Source: Geobacteraceae bacterium (GTDB taxonomy: Bacteria > Desulfobacterota > Desulfuromonadia > Geobacterales > Pseudopelobacteraceae). Taken from it: a DNA stretch of 34,001 nt. The notes under the pieces were generated by a model. It was not told the DNA's origin. It saw nothing but the letters and a program-made list of their open reading frames with translations, and searched no databases. Shown here piece after piece: positions 24,409 to 33,007 of the stretch (position 1 is its first letter; each line of letters opens with the position of its first letter). The translations under genes were made by a program, and so were the position numbers. The stretch spans positions 1 to 34,001 of the forward strand of contig JANXYR010000015.1 of NCBI GenBank assembly GCA_025355965.1. Direction: 5' to 3'.

Positions 24409-26526
24409 ATGACTGAGAATAAATCAAATAGTTTAATAGTAACAATTGGCGATTCAGCCGGCCATACAATAACCACAGATTTAACTAAGCTTTTAACGTT
24501 GGGCTCTGAAACTGCACACTCGATTGCATCGGCTCTCATAAAATTTAATTCTCCATACAACAGTTTAGCCAGCGCGAAAAAACTTAGGACCTTACTGAAG
24601 ACGCTTGGAGATTATTATGTTAATCGCCCTGCTGATATAAGCGATGAAAAATCATTATATTCGCTCCTGTTTGACTTTAGAGCGCATTGGTACACAACAG
24701 ACAAAATATCGCAGCGCCTAGATTCGCGGAATTGCTATTGGGACGTTTTTATTCAGTTTTTTAAATTTTTGATGGAAACCAATATAATTCCAACCGTTGT
24801 CATACCACCTGGAAACCCAAAACTGCATAGAAGAGACATTTTCACACGCAGCTCCCTAACTGATAAGCCAAACCTCAAAAGTAAAGAAATTGGGGAAAGT
24901 ATAAATACACTTGTTCCTATCTCGCTAGCGCGAAGCGATGAAGATTATCTAGATGAGCTTAATATTCAATTCAGAACAGCTCGTGATGTTTTTCTGAAAT
25001 GTGCAAAAGAAGAAATAAAAGGATTGCAGGCCTCAATTACCGAAGGTGAAAGTCTTATACAGAGTGTGGAATATGAGTTATTGAATTCAAAAATCAAAGA
25101 ATCGATGAATACAGCAAAGCCGTATCACGAAAAAATTAAAAAAGAGGAAAGCGGAATATTCAATGGCAAGAAGCGCTGTTACGAAGTAAGTAGGCCAGTT
25201 TGTTTGTTCGGACCGACTCATCCTGATGGACACAAGAACTGCCTTGCGCGAGTCCACCATGAACATGGTGGATATTATCAATTTTATGCAGACTCTAAAA
25301 GGTTTTCTAAAGATCCAGCGCTTAAATACCTACCCATTGCAATTACATCTGCTAAGCAATTTGGGTCCCATCTAGGATTACTTACATGCCGCAGTGCAAT
25401 CCCATTCTTTGTTTATTTCCTAATAAGATATCCGCGATTCAATGTGGAATCGCTAGCACTGGTTGAGGTGGAGGGGAAGAATGGGGGCACTCAGTTCATT
25501 TCGACTGCTGGCGAAGAATCCTCAAATGTAAGGTTTAAAGTAACAAAAGAGCGAGCGAAATCAGAGAAATCTGAGCTCCTCGATAATGAATCAAAACAGA
25601 TGCTTGATCTGCTGCTACGATTGACAGAACCGCTACGCGCTTATCTTAAAAAAAATGGGGACCCAGCGTACAACAAACTCTGGGTTTGTGGTGGTTCGAC
25701 AGGGCTTGAATCACCATATACAGTGAGTATCGAACAAATCCGTCGTCACTTTGGATCAAAGGCTTATCGTGTAGATGATGCAACGCTTACAAAGTCGACT
25801 CAGGGAATTGCCGAACGATCATTTTTGAATTCACACGCTGAACTAAAACCCTACATACATACCGCAAATCTAAGTAGGCTTCGTACAACTGCAGGCCTAA
25901 TTCGCTGGTTCGAAAGCGGGGGGGATGCCCAAGCAGTCGCGCGGGCTCTGGGAAATACAGTCCGTGTTTCACTGGACCACTACATACCTAAGCCGCTACA
26001 AGTATTGATGAATAAGCGGATGATCAGAAGATTTCAAAATCTCTTAATTGTGTCTGCAACTGTCGGAGAATCGTACTTTTTGGATGCGACCGATTTTGTG
26101 ACCCTTGATGACCTGCACATCTTTCTTTCACAAATGCTAGAAGGTGATAAATCAAACGGGAGCGAGCTCCTCTCTGAACTTCAAAGTCGTATGGGGTACT
26201 CAAGGAACAATGTCAGCGAAAATTGCCATGTCGATTTAAATGATAATAGACAAATTGCCATCAAAGTCTCTGCGGAAAATTTAGCGTTACTGTTTCTCTA
26301 TGAGGAATATCTTGATAATCCTGGGATCAATGCCTCTTCAAAAGTGCTTCACGATACATCCACCGATACCACACCAATATTTTGGGCAGAGCTGTCACGT
26401 ACGCTTAGGCTAGCGATTACACGAGATAGCATGAGACGTGAATTTAACTTTATATACGAACAGGCATTGACAAAGGTCGAGGAATACCGAGATCGAATAA
26501 CTTTTCCAAAGTTAATAACTATCTAG
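24409..26526 (+). CDS. Large tyrosine recombinase-like protein with degenerate active site
   Basis: This protein of about 705 residues has a C-terminal region that follows the tyrosine recombinase pattern: NLSRLRTTAGLIRWFESGGD (about 488-507), AQAVARALGNTVRVSLDHYI, with the candidate tyrosine at about 525. The usual H-x-x-R is S-x-x-R, the usual GH is GN, and no clear first arginine box is seen. Catalysis by this subunit alone is doubtful. After the tyrosine there is an unusual extension of about 180 residues. The middle contains C and H residues (RPVCLFGPTHPDGHKNCLAR, about 263-282) that could bind zinc. ATG at 24409 has GGAG 8 bases upstream and is preferred over 24385. It follows the HTH-ATPase by about 43 bases and precedes a second recombinase by 18 bases. 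It may be an accessory DNA-binding subunit. Confidence 0.6.
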   Translation: MTENKSNSLIVTIGDSAGHTITTDLTKLLTLGSETAHSIASALIKFNSPYNSLASAKKLRTLLKTLGDYYVNRPADISDEKSLYSLLFDFRAHWYTTDKISQRLDSRNCYWDVFIQFFKFLMETNIIPTVVIPPGNPKLHRRDIFTRSSLTDKPNLKSKEIGESINTLVPISLARSDEDYLDELNIQFRTARDVFLKCAKEEIKGLQASITEGESLIQSVEYELLNSKIKESMNTAKPYHEKIKKEESGIFNGKKRCYEVSRPVCLFGPTHPDGHKNCLARVHHEHGGYYQFYADSKRFSKDPALKYLPIAITSAKQFGSHLGLLTCRSAIPFFVYFLIRYPRFNVESLALVEVEGKNGGTQFISTAGEESSNVRFKVTKERAKSEKSELLDNESKQMLDLLLRLTEPLRAYLKKNGDPAYNKLWVCGGSTGLESPYTVSIEQIRRHFGSKAYRVDDATLTKSTQGIAERSFLNSHAELKPYIHTANLSRLRTTAGLIRWFESGGDAQAVARALGNTVRVSLDHYIPKPLQVLMNKRMIRRFQNLLIVSATVGESYFLDATDFVTLDDLHIFLSQMLEGDKSNGSELLSELQSRMGYSRNNVSENCHVDLNDNRQIAIKVSAENLALLFLYEEYLDNPGINASSKVLHDTSTDTTPIFWAELSRTLRLAITRDSMRREFNFIYEQALTKVEEYRDRITFPKLITI

Positions 26527-26544
26527 CGATCTGTGGAGAAATAA

Positions 26545-28650
26545 ATGACTGCTATTTCAAACGCTTTGGCCTTTCTTGATAACGGATTGTGGCCAGGTGA
26601 GGCTGAAGCAACAGCTTACTGGCTAAAAAGTCCATATACGTCTTTAGAATGGCAAATAGGAAAATACAATATTAACTGGGAAAGAGGGTTACCAGATGGG
26701 ACATTATTATCTGATCCAGCCAATTATTTGATTCTTGGCAAAATCAAACGTATTGTTTTTGAAGTTCGCAACTCGGATCAATCAAAATCAATGAATAATG
26801 AGCATTTTTATCGACGTATAAATCTAATTTTTTGTTTACTTGATTGGACGATTTACAACAAAGATCGGTACAATCCGGCATTATATGGTCTTGCATCCAT
26901 CGATACATCGGGACTTTTAGAATTCGTGACGCTATTTGCTCAAGGAGGTCCAAATGAAGTAAGCTACATCCGGGATCGAATAATCTCAATTTTTAGAACA
27001 AAAATTCTGAGTAACTCTCTTGCAAGGAATATGCTTAATGATATTAAACAAACCATTCCTTCTTTTGTATTTAACAAAAACATTCAAAATCTCGTTACAA
27101 CAAATTTTGAAGAAGATGAAATTACAATTATTAAGACATGGCTTTATATAAATCAATTCTATGAGTTCACATGTCGAGGCAAAAACCGCCGAATTGGCAT
27201 GGTCAACAGAGGCAGACTTTCTCAACTTCTAGAAATTAGGAACAATAGTTTTTCCTCAAAGGTAGATGTATTTTTACGTCAATTTGAATTTGTTGAAGAT
27301 TACAACGAAATTGAGCTTAACAATCGATTTAGAAGTAATGAATTTATACCTTGCAATGCTTTTACAGTCGAAGAAAGTTCCATTAAACCATTATGCGATA
27401 GTCAACTGAAAGAGCTTAGCAGGACTCTTGCGTCATTAAAGCGTATATCAGGAGTTGTGGATAGTTTGCCTGCAAAGGAAATATTCGAATCAATAAACGT
27501 CGAGACGATTGCAATGCAGCAAAATATTTCTGAAACTAATCATTTTCGTACTACCCCTATTCCTATAGCCCTGCATGTTCTGAACGAAGCGATTGGTTTT
27601 GTAATGGTATATGGAGAATCATTAGTCGAGCTTTCTCTTACTTTTGGTCGGAAATTAAGTGCTATTCCCCGTGTTAAACAAACTAGAAAGCTGAAAGACA
27701 AGCTACTTGCCGAGATTCCGATTCCTGTGGATCTTATACCTCTTAATATCAGTAGTTCCAGATCTCATTACAGTGGTAGGCAAAGAAGTGAACAAACTGT
27801 AGCAAGAATCGCTGCTTCTAAACTACGAGATGCTATGCCGTTGGAAGACGCAATTATAACGCTTATAACCTCCGTATATATTGTTATTGCAGTGCTGACC
27901 GCCCGGCGCAAAACTGAAATATGTTCATTGCAATTTGATTGTGTGACAGGAAGCCTAGGTCAATATGAAATTACCTTTGGTCTTGCAAAAGCAAATTTTG
28001 ACGAATCAAGAACCGTTATCTCACGCCCAATTCCGAACATGCTTGCTAAAGCAATTGATTTGATAAAGCATCTTTCAGTGGAATGGACTGCAATTTTTGG
28101 AATTAGTAATAGTGATAAGTTGTTCTTGGTTCCTTTCGAGTTTGGGCAAGGAAGTCCTCTCAACGATAATATAGTAGACACATTTCTGGATAGATTCTGT
28201 GATTACATTGAAGTTCCGGTTGATGAGAATAACCGTAGATGGTATGTCCGCACCCACGAATGCAGAAGGTTCTTTGCAATCGTCTTCTTTTGGCAATTTA
28301 AATATGCCAATCTGACGGCCCTGTCGTGGATGCTCGGCCATGTTGATCCTCAACATACCTATGCTTACATCAAGGAATCAATAGGTGGGGCTGAACTAAC
28401 AAAAGAAGAAGCTCGTTTTACAGCCGCCGCTATTAAAGGAGATTGCGATGAAAATGAGTTACAAAAATTAAGACTATTGGTTCAAAACCATTTTCATGCC
28501 TCTGATGTGCATTTGATAGATGAAAACGACTTAGAGCTTTATCTTGAAGATCTTCTTGAGCAGGGTGCATTTGAAATTAAACCGCATAGCATCGAAACTG
28601 AAGAAGGTGTGGCATACGAAATTCTTTTTGAAATATGTAGGGAAGTTTAG
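26545..28650 (+). CDS. Tyrosine recombinase/integrase (large, 701 residues)
   Basis: The catalytic domain occupies roughly residues 430-620 and has all conserved residues: Arg in TARRKTEICSLQFD (454-455), Lys in FGLAKANFD, H-x-x-R in RTHECRRFFAIVFFW (571-574), GH in MLGHVDPQHTYAYIKES (599) and nucleophile Tyr at 606 or 608. An N-terminal region of about 430 residues is much longer than the usual core-binding domain, and a tail of about 90 residues follows the tyrosine. This size is close to TnpB of Tn554-like elements. GGAG six bases before the ATG supports the start. It lies 18 bases after the preceding recombinase-like gene and 2 bases before the next gene, so all are one operon. It is predicted to cut and join DNA at the element ends. 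Confidence 0.82.
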   Translation: MTAISNALAFLDNGLWPGEAEATAYWLKSPYTSLEWQIGKYNINWERGLPDGTLLSDPANYLILGKIKRIVFEVRNSDQSKSMNNEHFYRRINLIFCLLDWTIYNKDRYNPALYGLASIDTSGLLEFVTLFAQGGPNEVSYIRDRIISIFRTKILSNSLARNMLNDIKQTIPSFVFNKNIQNLVTTNFEEDEITIIKTWLYINQFYEFTCRGKNRRIGMVNRGRLSQLLEIRNNSFSSKVDVFLRQFEFVEDYNEIELNNRFRSNEFIPCNAFTVEESSIKPLCDSQLKELSRTLASLKRISGVVDSLPAKEIFESINVETIAMQQNISETNHFRTTPIPIALHVLNEAIGFVMVYGESLVELSLTFGRKLSAIPRVKQTRKLKDKLLAEIPIPVDLIPLNISSSRSHYSGRQRSEQTVARIAASKLRDAMPLEDAIITLITSVYIVIAVLTARRKTEICSLQFDCVTGSLGQYEITFGLAKANFDESRTVISRPIPNMLAKAIDLIKHLSVEWTAIFGISNSDKLFLVPFEFGQGSPLNDNIVDTFLDRFCDYIEVPVDENNRRWYVRTHECRRFFAIVFFWQFKYANLTALSWMLGHVDPQHTYAYIKESIGGAELTKEEARFTAAAIKGDCDENELQKLRLLVQNHFHASDVHLIDENDLELYLEDLLEQGAFEIKPHSIETEEGVAYEILFEICREV

Positions 28651-28652
28651 TT

Positions 28653-29225
28653 ATGTCAAGACCATCTACGAGTTCTTCCACCAAGATAGAAGATGTTACC
28701 ATGCACAATGCGGAAAGTGTTCTACACACGTTCGCCTTATTGAAAAAAGCCATTGATGACCCGGAGAGTGTCTCCGCTGTTTTTATTAGAGCATGTAAGT
28801 CTCAGGGGCAGTTAGCATCTTTAGAATTGCCCGAATTTGGGATTCACGCTATGTCACTAAACACAATGAAGACATACGCCGACAATAACGGGAAAATTCT
28901 CTGGACGCAGCTGGATGCCTATCGGAAAACTGCTCTTAAAAGACATCTACAGCACGCACGGACGAGGACCAATCCAACACGCGGGTCAAAGGATTATCTG
29001 GAAGGTCGTCTTGCAGTAGTGGAAAGAGAGCTTCAACAAAAAGTAAATGAAATAATCCAATTTGTGGACAGATATGATGAGCTGTTAACGCTCTCACGGG
29101 ACCATGCGCGACTGAGTTCCACATTCGAAGCAAAACTCAAACGTCACCTTGATAAGTACATCTATATGGATAAGTGCAGTGGACGTTCAAAGCTGCGGAT
29201 TATTGATGGTGGAAAGCATGGTTGA
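28653..29225 (+). CDS. Small helical accessory protein of the recombinase operon
   Basis: This 190-residue protein has no family I recognise. The first part contains IDDPESVSAVFIRACKSQGQ and PEFGIHAMSLNTMKTYADNN, the latter resembling a helix-turn-helix-like DNA contact. The second part is a predicted coiled coil (LEGRLAVVERELQQKVNEII). Tn554-type elements have a small TnpC and Gamma-Mobile-Trio elements a small GmtX beside their recombinases. This protein occupies the same place between two recombinase genes, but I see no convincing sequence match to either. It starts 2 bases after the 701-residue recombinase, and its stop codon overlaps the next start as ATGGTTGA, which implies coupled translation. 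A directionality or DNA-binding role is a guess. Confidence 0.7.
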   Translation: MSRPSTSSSTKIEDVTMHNAESVLHTFALLKKAIDDPESVSAVFIRACKSQGQLASLELPEFGIHAMSLNTMKTYADNNGKILWTQLDAYRKTALKRHLQHARTRTNPTRGSKDYLEGRLAVVERELQQKVNEIIQFVDRYDELLTLSRDHARLSSTFEAKLKRHLDKYIYMDKCSGRSKLRIIDGGKHG

Positions 29226-30618
29226 ACATCATCAGCTTTGGAGTTTTGCTGATTCCGAGTGTCAATTGCCAGTCATCGGCTTTGATGACAAGGGGATTCG
29301 GCTGCGTAAATGTAAAAAGGCACCTATGATGCATTGGCCAGATGGTTCTGTGTGCTGGCCCGTCACGTCATGGCTACTATCAAAATACAAAAGACTATCG
29401 ACAAAAAGTGCGAGAGGCAGTTCTGCTGGTACATACGCTAGCTTGATTTCACATTTAGTGCGCTTTGTTTATGAGAAGGATATTTCGTTTAGCGAGCTAT
29501 ATGATGACCATCTATATGAGTGGGCCGAACAACTCCGGCTCGAAAAAGATCATCGGAACGGGCTATTCAGACGACGAAAGAACTCGCAGATAGGCCGGAT
29601 CATGAGGCGAGGGCTTGATTTCCTGAAGTGGTATCAGGAAAATTTACTAATCGATAGGCTCATAGTCGGAGCTAAGACAGATCTTGCTCAAATTAAAATT
29701 GCAAGAAAACAAGGTCAAAGTGGTCGATTTAAGTTTAGTTATATCGATCACCCAGCCATTCCTAAAGATGATGTTCCTCAAGACGTAAAACCTATTGGTC
29801 ATAGTGTGATTACAGACCTGTATGACGCGATTCCGAAGTCCACTAAAAGCAGCTATGTTCAGAAACGTCGACAACAGCTTCTAAGACTACTGGAGGCAAC
29901 CGGCGGACGAAGAATTGAAATATCAGAGTTACAGTGTTCAGATATCGTGATGGCATTTGAAACTTCAAAACTCCGTATGCGAACAGCCAAGTCTCAAAGG
30001 GATAGATTTCGAGAAGTTCCAGTGGCCAAGGAATGGATAGAGCCGATTATTATGTTCATTCAAACACACCGTAAGCGGCTTGTTAAGAGATTGATCAATG
30101 ATGGTAAAATCGACAAGGACCCTGGCCACTTATTTCTTTCGGAAACACTCGGGCAACCACTGAGCGAAGAGACCATAACCGCAGAAATCTCATCTCTTCG
30201 TCGTTTTGCTGGTATTGACGAGAAAGTATGTGCTCATATGTTCCGCCATCGTTTTATAACCCTCCAAGTTATATATCGCCTCAAAAGCTTTATAGGACAA
30301 GAATTGCCAATGGACACTGCACACGTGATTTTGACAAAAGTTGCATCTCTTACTGGTCATAAAAATCCGATAAGCTTGATGCCGTATATTGATCTTGCAT
30401 TCCAAGAAATGGGTTCTTGGGATACTGCTGAAAAAGTTCTTGCAATGCGAAGCAAAGCAGAAGCCGATTACCGCAAGATACAGACGCTTGAGCAAGATGT
30501 GGCAAAAGGGAAAATAAAGGGAAAGGCTTTGATTGATGCTGTTTCAGAAGCCCTCAAGGGCATTCTTGGTGGCCGCGATACCAATCGGTTAAAGGAGCAA
30601 GGCCTGCTCAGTGTTTGA
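29218..30618 (+). CDS. Tyrosine recombinase/integrase (466 residues)
   Basis: All catalytic residues of a tyrosine recombinase are present: Arg231 in ATGGRRIEISELQCSD, Lys in RTAKSQRDRFREVPV, H340-x-x-R343 in CAHMFRHRFITLQ, His381 in LTGHKNPISLMPYID and nucleophile Tyr390. The N-terminal 200 residues contain a core-binding region (SAGTYASLISHLVRFVYEKD). About 75 residues follow the tyrosine and include a charged helix. An ATG at 29218 gives an 8-base overlap with the upstream gene and has GGTGG just before it, so I prefer it to the more distant in-frame start at 29149. As the last gene of the operon it probably acts together with the 701-residue recombinase. Confidence 0.85.
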   Translation: MVEHHQLWSFADSECQLPVIGFDDKGIRLRKCKKAPMMHWPDGSVCWPVTSWLLSKYKRLSTKSARGSSAGTYASLISHLVRFVYEKDISFSELYDDHLYEWAEQLRLEKDHRNGLFRRRKNSQIGRIMRRGLDFLKWYQENLLIDRLIVGAKTDLAQIKIARKQGQSGRFKFSYIDHPAIPKDDVPQDVKPIGHSVITDLYDAIPKSTKSSYVQKRRQQLLRLLEATGGRRIEISELQCSDIVMAFETSKLRMRTAKSQRDRFREVPVAKEWIEPIIMFIQTHRKRLVKRLINDGKIDKDPGHLFLSETLGQPLSEETITAEISSLRRFAGIDEKVCAHMFRHRFITLQVIYRLKSFIGQELPMDTAHVILTKVASLTGHKNPISLMPYIDLAFQEMGSWDTAEKVLAMRSKAEADYRKIQTLEQDVAKGKIKGKALIDAVSEALKGILGGRDTNRLKEQGLLSV

Positions 30619-30744
30619 TTCAAACCCCAAATTAGACGCAGATATTAAGGAAGACAAAATACGGCTGTTAGAACGATTTTAAAAGGCTTGATAGATGGCA
30701 ATTATTGAAAGCGGGAAGTGTCTAGATTACTGGTGGCGATTCAT
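30619..30744. other. Short gap after the recombinase operon
   Basis: This 126-bp AT-rich gap lies between the last recombinase and the convergent nucleotidyltransferase gene. No strong hairpin with T-run is visible. It is one possible place for an element end, but no repeat links it to the left border near 9,100. Confidence 0.3.
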
Positions 30745-31818
30745 TTACCGGCTCCGGCCCTTGCTCTGCTGCACCTTCGGAACCGTCAATTGCACGTCGA
30801 GTTTCCCGTACCTGCTTTCCATCGCAAGTAATCCAGCCTCTGCCTGTTTCTGCCACTTGGAACCACGGGATATGAGATCTTGCCAAGCTGGTTCAATCTC
30901 AAAAGGCCGGGTATCTTGAATAACCGATAAAATTTGATGTGCTTGGTACAAGTCCTTCGGTACTTTGGCTTTACCGATGGTGCTATTTCGGACCTGGGAT
31001 ACGATCAGCTTGTGCAGGGCATACCTTACCGGCTGCGGGATATTTACCAGGACCGGACTTGCATCCAGCAACACTGCTGGTTCAGGTGACTCCATCAGAT
31101 ATGACAAATAACTGAGCGGTTCAGCGGCACAGTTAAAGCGTTTGATAAAGATTGGCGCATCAGACTCCTTGGTTTTAGGTGTCAACACGTCCAGGCGAAG
31201 CAAACTTTTTCGAATTGCGAAGTTGGTTGACGGCTCGTTGTGTTTCAACCTTGGAACGGGGTAGAAACCCATTTTGAGGCTATCCAGAGCGGCAGGTATA
31301 TCCGCATCTATTACCGGAATAGCTACTGCTACTTTACGCTCCACCGCAAGATCAATGTCCGTTGTCATGGTCGTTTCAGGGGACCAGGATACCCCCAATG
31401 TCAATCCTGCGGCCTGAAAAGCGTGGGTCCCTACCAGCACTCCCCCATTTCTGAAAACCCCCGTATCGGCAAGACTGCGGATAATGCGTGTCATGGACTT
31501 GTCAGTTAGCATCCTGGCACCGGCCAACACCTGCATACTGAGTCGCTTGAGCTTTTCCCCCATTTCAGTTACATCGGACTTGCCTTGAGCGTGATCTCGC
31601 ATAAGGCTCTCCGTCTGCTCGTTACGAGTCCCGATATACAAATCCTCTAGTCCACCGGTTGCATTGTAGTAGCGGAAGTAGACATATTCCTCCCCCTTCA
31701 CCTCTTTGATCGCAAATGACCCTTTGAGGCTGGCTATGGTCCTCGATGCTTCGATAATCAGCATCATCTCAAGCAACTCAGCGTAAAGCGTGCGGGTTTG
31801 GATATCTATTTCATACAT
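30745..31818 (-). CDS. GSU2403-family nucleotidyltransferase-fold protein
   Basis: The 357-residue protein resembles the GSU2403 family of nucleotidyltransferase-fold proteins. The active-site-like region is GGVLVGTHAFQAAGLTLGVS followed by TTDIDLAVERKV, giving the G...D-x-D pattern of minimal nucleotidyltransferases. The N-terminal 110 residues are helical, and the C-terminal part contains FNCAAEPLSYLSYLMESPEP and a basic Gln/Lys-rich tail. This fold includes AbiEii/MNT-type toxins as well as harmless relatives; a toxin role here is only a possibility, and no adjacent AbiEi-type antitoxin is visible. I choose the ATG at 31816-31818, with GGGGA 7 bases before it, over the upstream ATG at 31887, whose added peptide would run through the dyad repeat. 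Confidence 0.65.
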   Translation of the reverse strand: MYEIDIQTRTLYAELLEMMLIIEASRTIASLKGSFAIKEVKGEEYVYFRYYNATGGLEDLYIGTRNEQTESLMRDHAQGKSDVTEMGEKLKRLSMQVLAGARMLTDKSMTRIIRSLADTGVFRNGGVLVGTHAFQAAGLTLGVSWSPETTMTTDIDLAVERKVAVAIPVIDADIPAALDSLKMGFYPVPRLKHNEPSTNFAIRKSLLRLDVLTPKTKESDAPIFIKRFNCAAEPLSYLSYLMESPEPAVLLDASPVLVNIPQPVRYALHKLIVSQVRNSTIGKAKVPKDLYQAHQILSVIQDTRPFEIEPAWQDLISRGSKWQKQAEAGLLAMESRYGKLDVQLTVPKVQQSKGRSR

Positions 31819-31840
31819 GAGATGGTCCCCTACCCCGTGC

Positions 31841-31872
31841 GTTATACATGTTTTAAGCAAGTCATGTATAGC
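31841..31872. promoter_or_regulatory. Dyad repeat copy 1 upstream of the nucleotidyltransferase gene
   Basis: GTTATACATG (31841-31850) and CATGTATAGC (31863-31872) form a dyad with 10-base arms (one mismatch) and a 12-base spacer. It lies about 23 bases before the chosen start codon, where an operator would overlap the promoter or leader. Confidence 0.55.
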
Positions 31873-31964
31873 CAACGGTCCTTTCACTTCGGATGTTGTG
31901 ACGTCTTAAAATACCAAGGCTTCCTTTTGAGACCATGAGCACCCAGAACAGGATCGCCAGCCCG

Positions 31965-31996
31965 GTTATACATGCTTTTATAATATCATGTATAAC
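31965..31996. promoter_or_regulatory. Dyad repeat copy 2
   Basis: GTTATACATG (31965-31974) and CATGTATAAC (31987-31996) form a perfect 10-base dyad with the same 12-base spacer as copy 1, whose start is 124 bases away. Equal arms and equal spacing indicate one protein binding both, for example an autorepressor, though a hairpin or recombination site is possible. Confidence 0.6.
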
Positions 31997-32053
31997 GTTT
32001 TGTGACATTGGTTTTTCGTTTAAAATGGAAATAGCTTTAAAGCTTCGAAGCCA

Positions 32054-32176
32054 CTATCTTCGCTTCAGGCCTCCGACAAGGCCTTGCTGCTTCAGAGCAG
32101 CTCGTATTTCAGCGAGGTCCTCAGAAGGATGGGGAAGTACAATTTCCTTGGCGTTTGATGCGGCGTGGTCACAGCG
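32054..32176 (-). pseudogene. 3' end of an unidentified gene cut off at the Tn3 remnant
   Basis: On the minus strand a frame without a start codon ends at TAG 32054-32056 and reads SNAKEIVLPHPSEDLAEIRA followed by ALKQQGLVGGLKRR. The composition and helical pattern look like real protein, and the frame meets an in-frame stop just inside the Tn3 transposase remnant. It may be the tail of a gene interrupted by the transposon. I cannot name its family, and at about 35 residues it could be chance. Confidence 0.3.
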
Positions 32177-32652
32177 TCACTGATACTGCGCAAGATTGGG
32201 AGCTACCCGAGACAAAACGGTCTGGCCGTTGCATTACGTGAACTGGGCAAGATTGAAAGGACTCTATTCACCTTGGATTGGTTGCAGGATGTTGATTTGC
32301 GGCGGCGGGTCAATGCCGGGTTGAATAAAGGTGAATCAAAGAATGCTCTGGCTCGGGCGGTATTCTTCAATCGACTGGGAGAGATGAGGGACCGCAGCTT
32401 TGAGCATCAACAGTATCGGGCAAGCGGCCTCAATCTTGTGGTGGCGGCAATCATCCTCTGGAATACAGTCTACTTGGAAAAAGCCATACAGGCGTTGCGG
32501 GATCATGGCAAGAAAGTTGATGACAACCTGCTCCGAAATTTATCGCCTCTGGGGTGGGAGCATATCAACCTGACTAGTGATTATATCTGGAAGCAAACTA
32601 AAAGGTGGAGCGCAGCAAATTCAGGCCTTTGCGACCAGTTCAAAATCCTTAA
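32159..32652 (+). pseudogene. C-terminal remnant of a Tn3-family transposase
   Basis: The translation [80 protein letters not shown] and [17 protein letters not shown] is the conserved end of Tn3-family DDE transposases, which are normally about 970-1000 residues. Only about 160 residues survive and the first two catalytic Asp residues are lost. The expected C-terminal peptide [12 protein letters not shown] followed by TAA (32650-32652) is in another frame, so a frameshift lies between about 32,590 and 32,625. In the unshifted frame translation runs on to 32806 into flanking DNA. The fragment is non-functional. Confidence 0.85.
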
Positions 32653-32685
32653 CGTGCTATATAATCCGTTTTCTGTGGTGACCCC
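32648..32685 (-). repeat. Terminal inverted repeat of the Tn3-family transposon
   Basis: The 38 bases begin CTTAACGTG, contain CGTTTTC and end TGACCCC. Read in reverse this is the GGGGTCA...CACGTTAAG form of Tn3-family ends, which are usually 38 bp. It directly follows the transposase stop codon, as in intact Tn3 elements. The matching left end is not visible in the window. The next five bases (GCAAC) could be one copy of the target duplication. Confidence 0.75.
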
Positions 32686-33007
32686 GCAACGGGCGGTTCA
32701 GCTTAGAAGCTGCTCGCCGTTTGTTGGGATATTGGGCCAGGAAATGCGCAATCGGATATTTGAAGGATACAAAAAAACTGATTTGTGCAAATCATACTGT
32801 TCATAGTGCGACAGTCTCACTATGAATGGTCAGAAAGAATGTGACGAACCGCACCATTCGGCTTTTTTGATATTTAATATAGATCTTAGTATCTTCCAAA
32901 ACATTTTTAATGCTAAAATGCCTCCCCTAACTTTTTCACTTTCCTTAGCCATTATAAACGCAGTTAGCATCTAATTTATGCGCCAGCAGTGAATTTGACA
33001 ATCCGCA
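32686..33007. other. Intergenic region before the methyltransferase gene
   Basis: This 322-bp stretch contains no convincing complete gene. Its first 120 bases continue as an open frame from the transposase (ending [18 protein letters not shown]...) that might be the tail of a gene hit by the transposon. A hairpin lies at 32800-32826. The AT-rich rest probably contains the promoter of the following gene. Confidence 0.4.
32800..32826. repeat. Hairpin with 9-bp perfect stem
   Basis: TTCATAGTG (32800-32808) pairs with CACTATGAA (32818-32826) around a 9-base loop. No T-run follows immediately on either strand, so it may be an operator rather than a terminator. Confidence 0.4.

Noticed and set aside
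23334..30618. Calling the recombinase genes gmtX/gmtY/gmtZ or tnpA/tnpB/tnpC
   Set aside because: The organisation is reminiscent, but there are three recombinase-like genes plus an ATPase, sizes differ and the small protein does not match what I recall of GmtX or TnpC. Gene symbols would overstate the evidence.
30619..32158. AbiE-type toxin-antitoxin pair
   Set aside because: The nucleotidyltransferase fold and paired dyads fit, but no AbiEi-like antitoxin gene is visible and the protein looks closer to the GSU2403 family.
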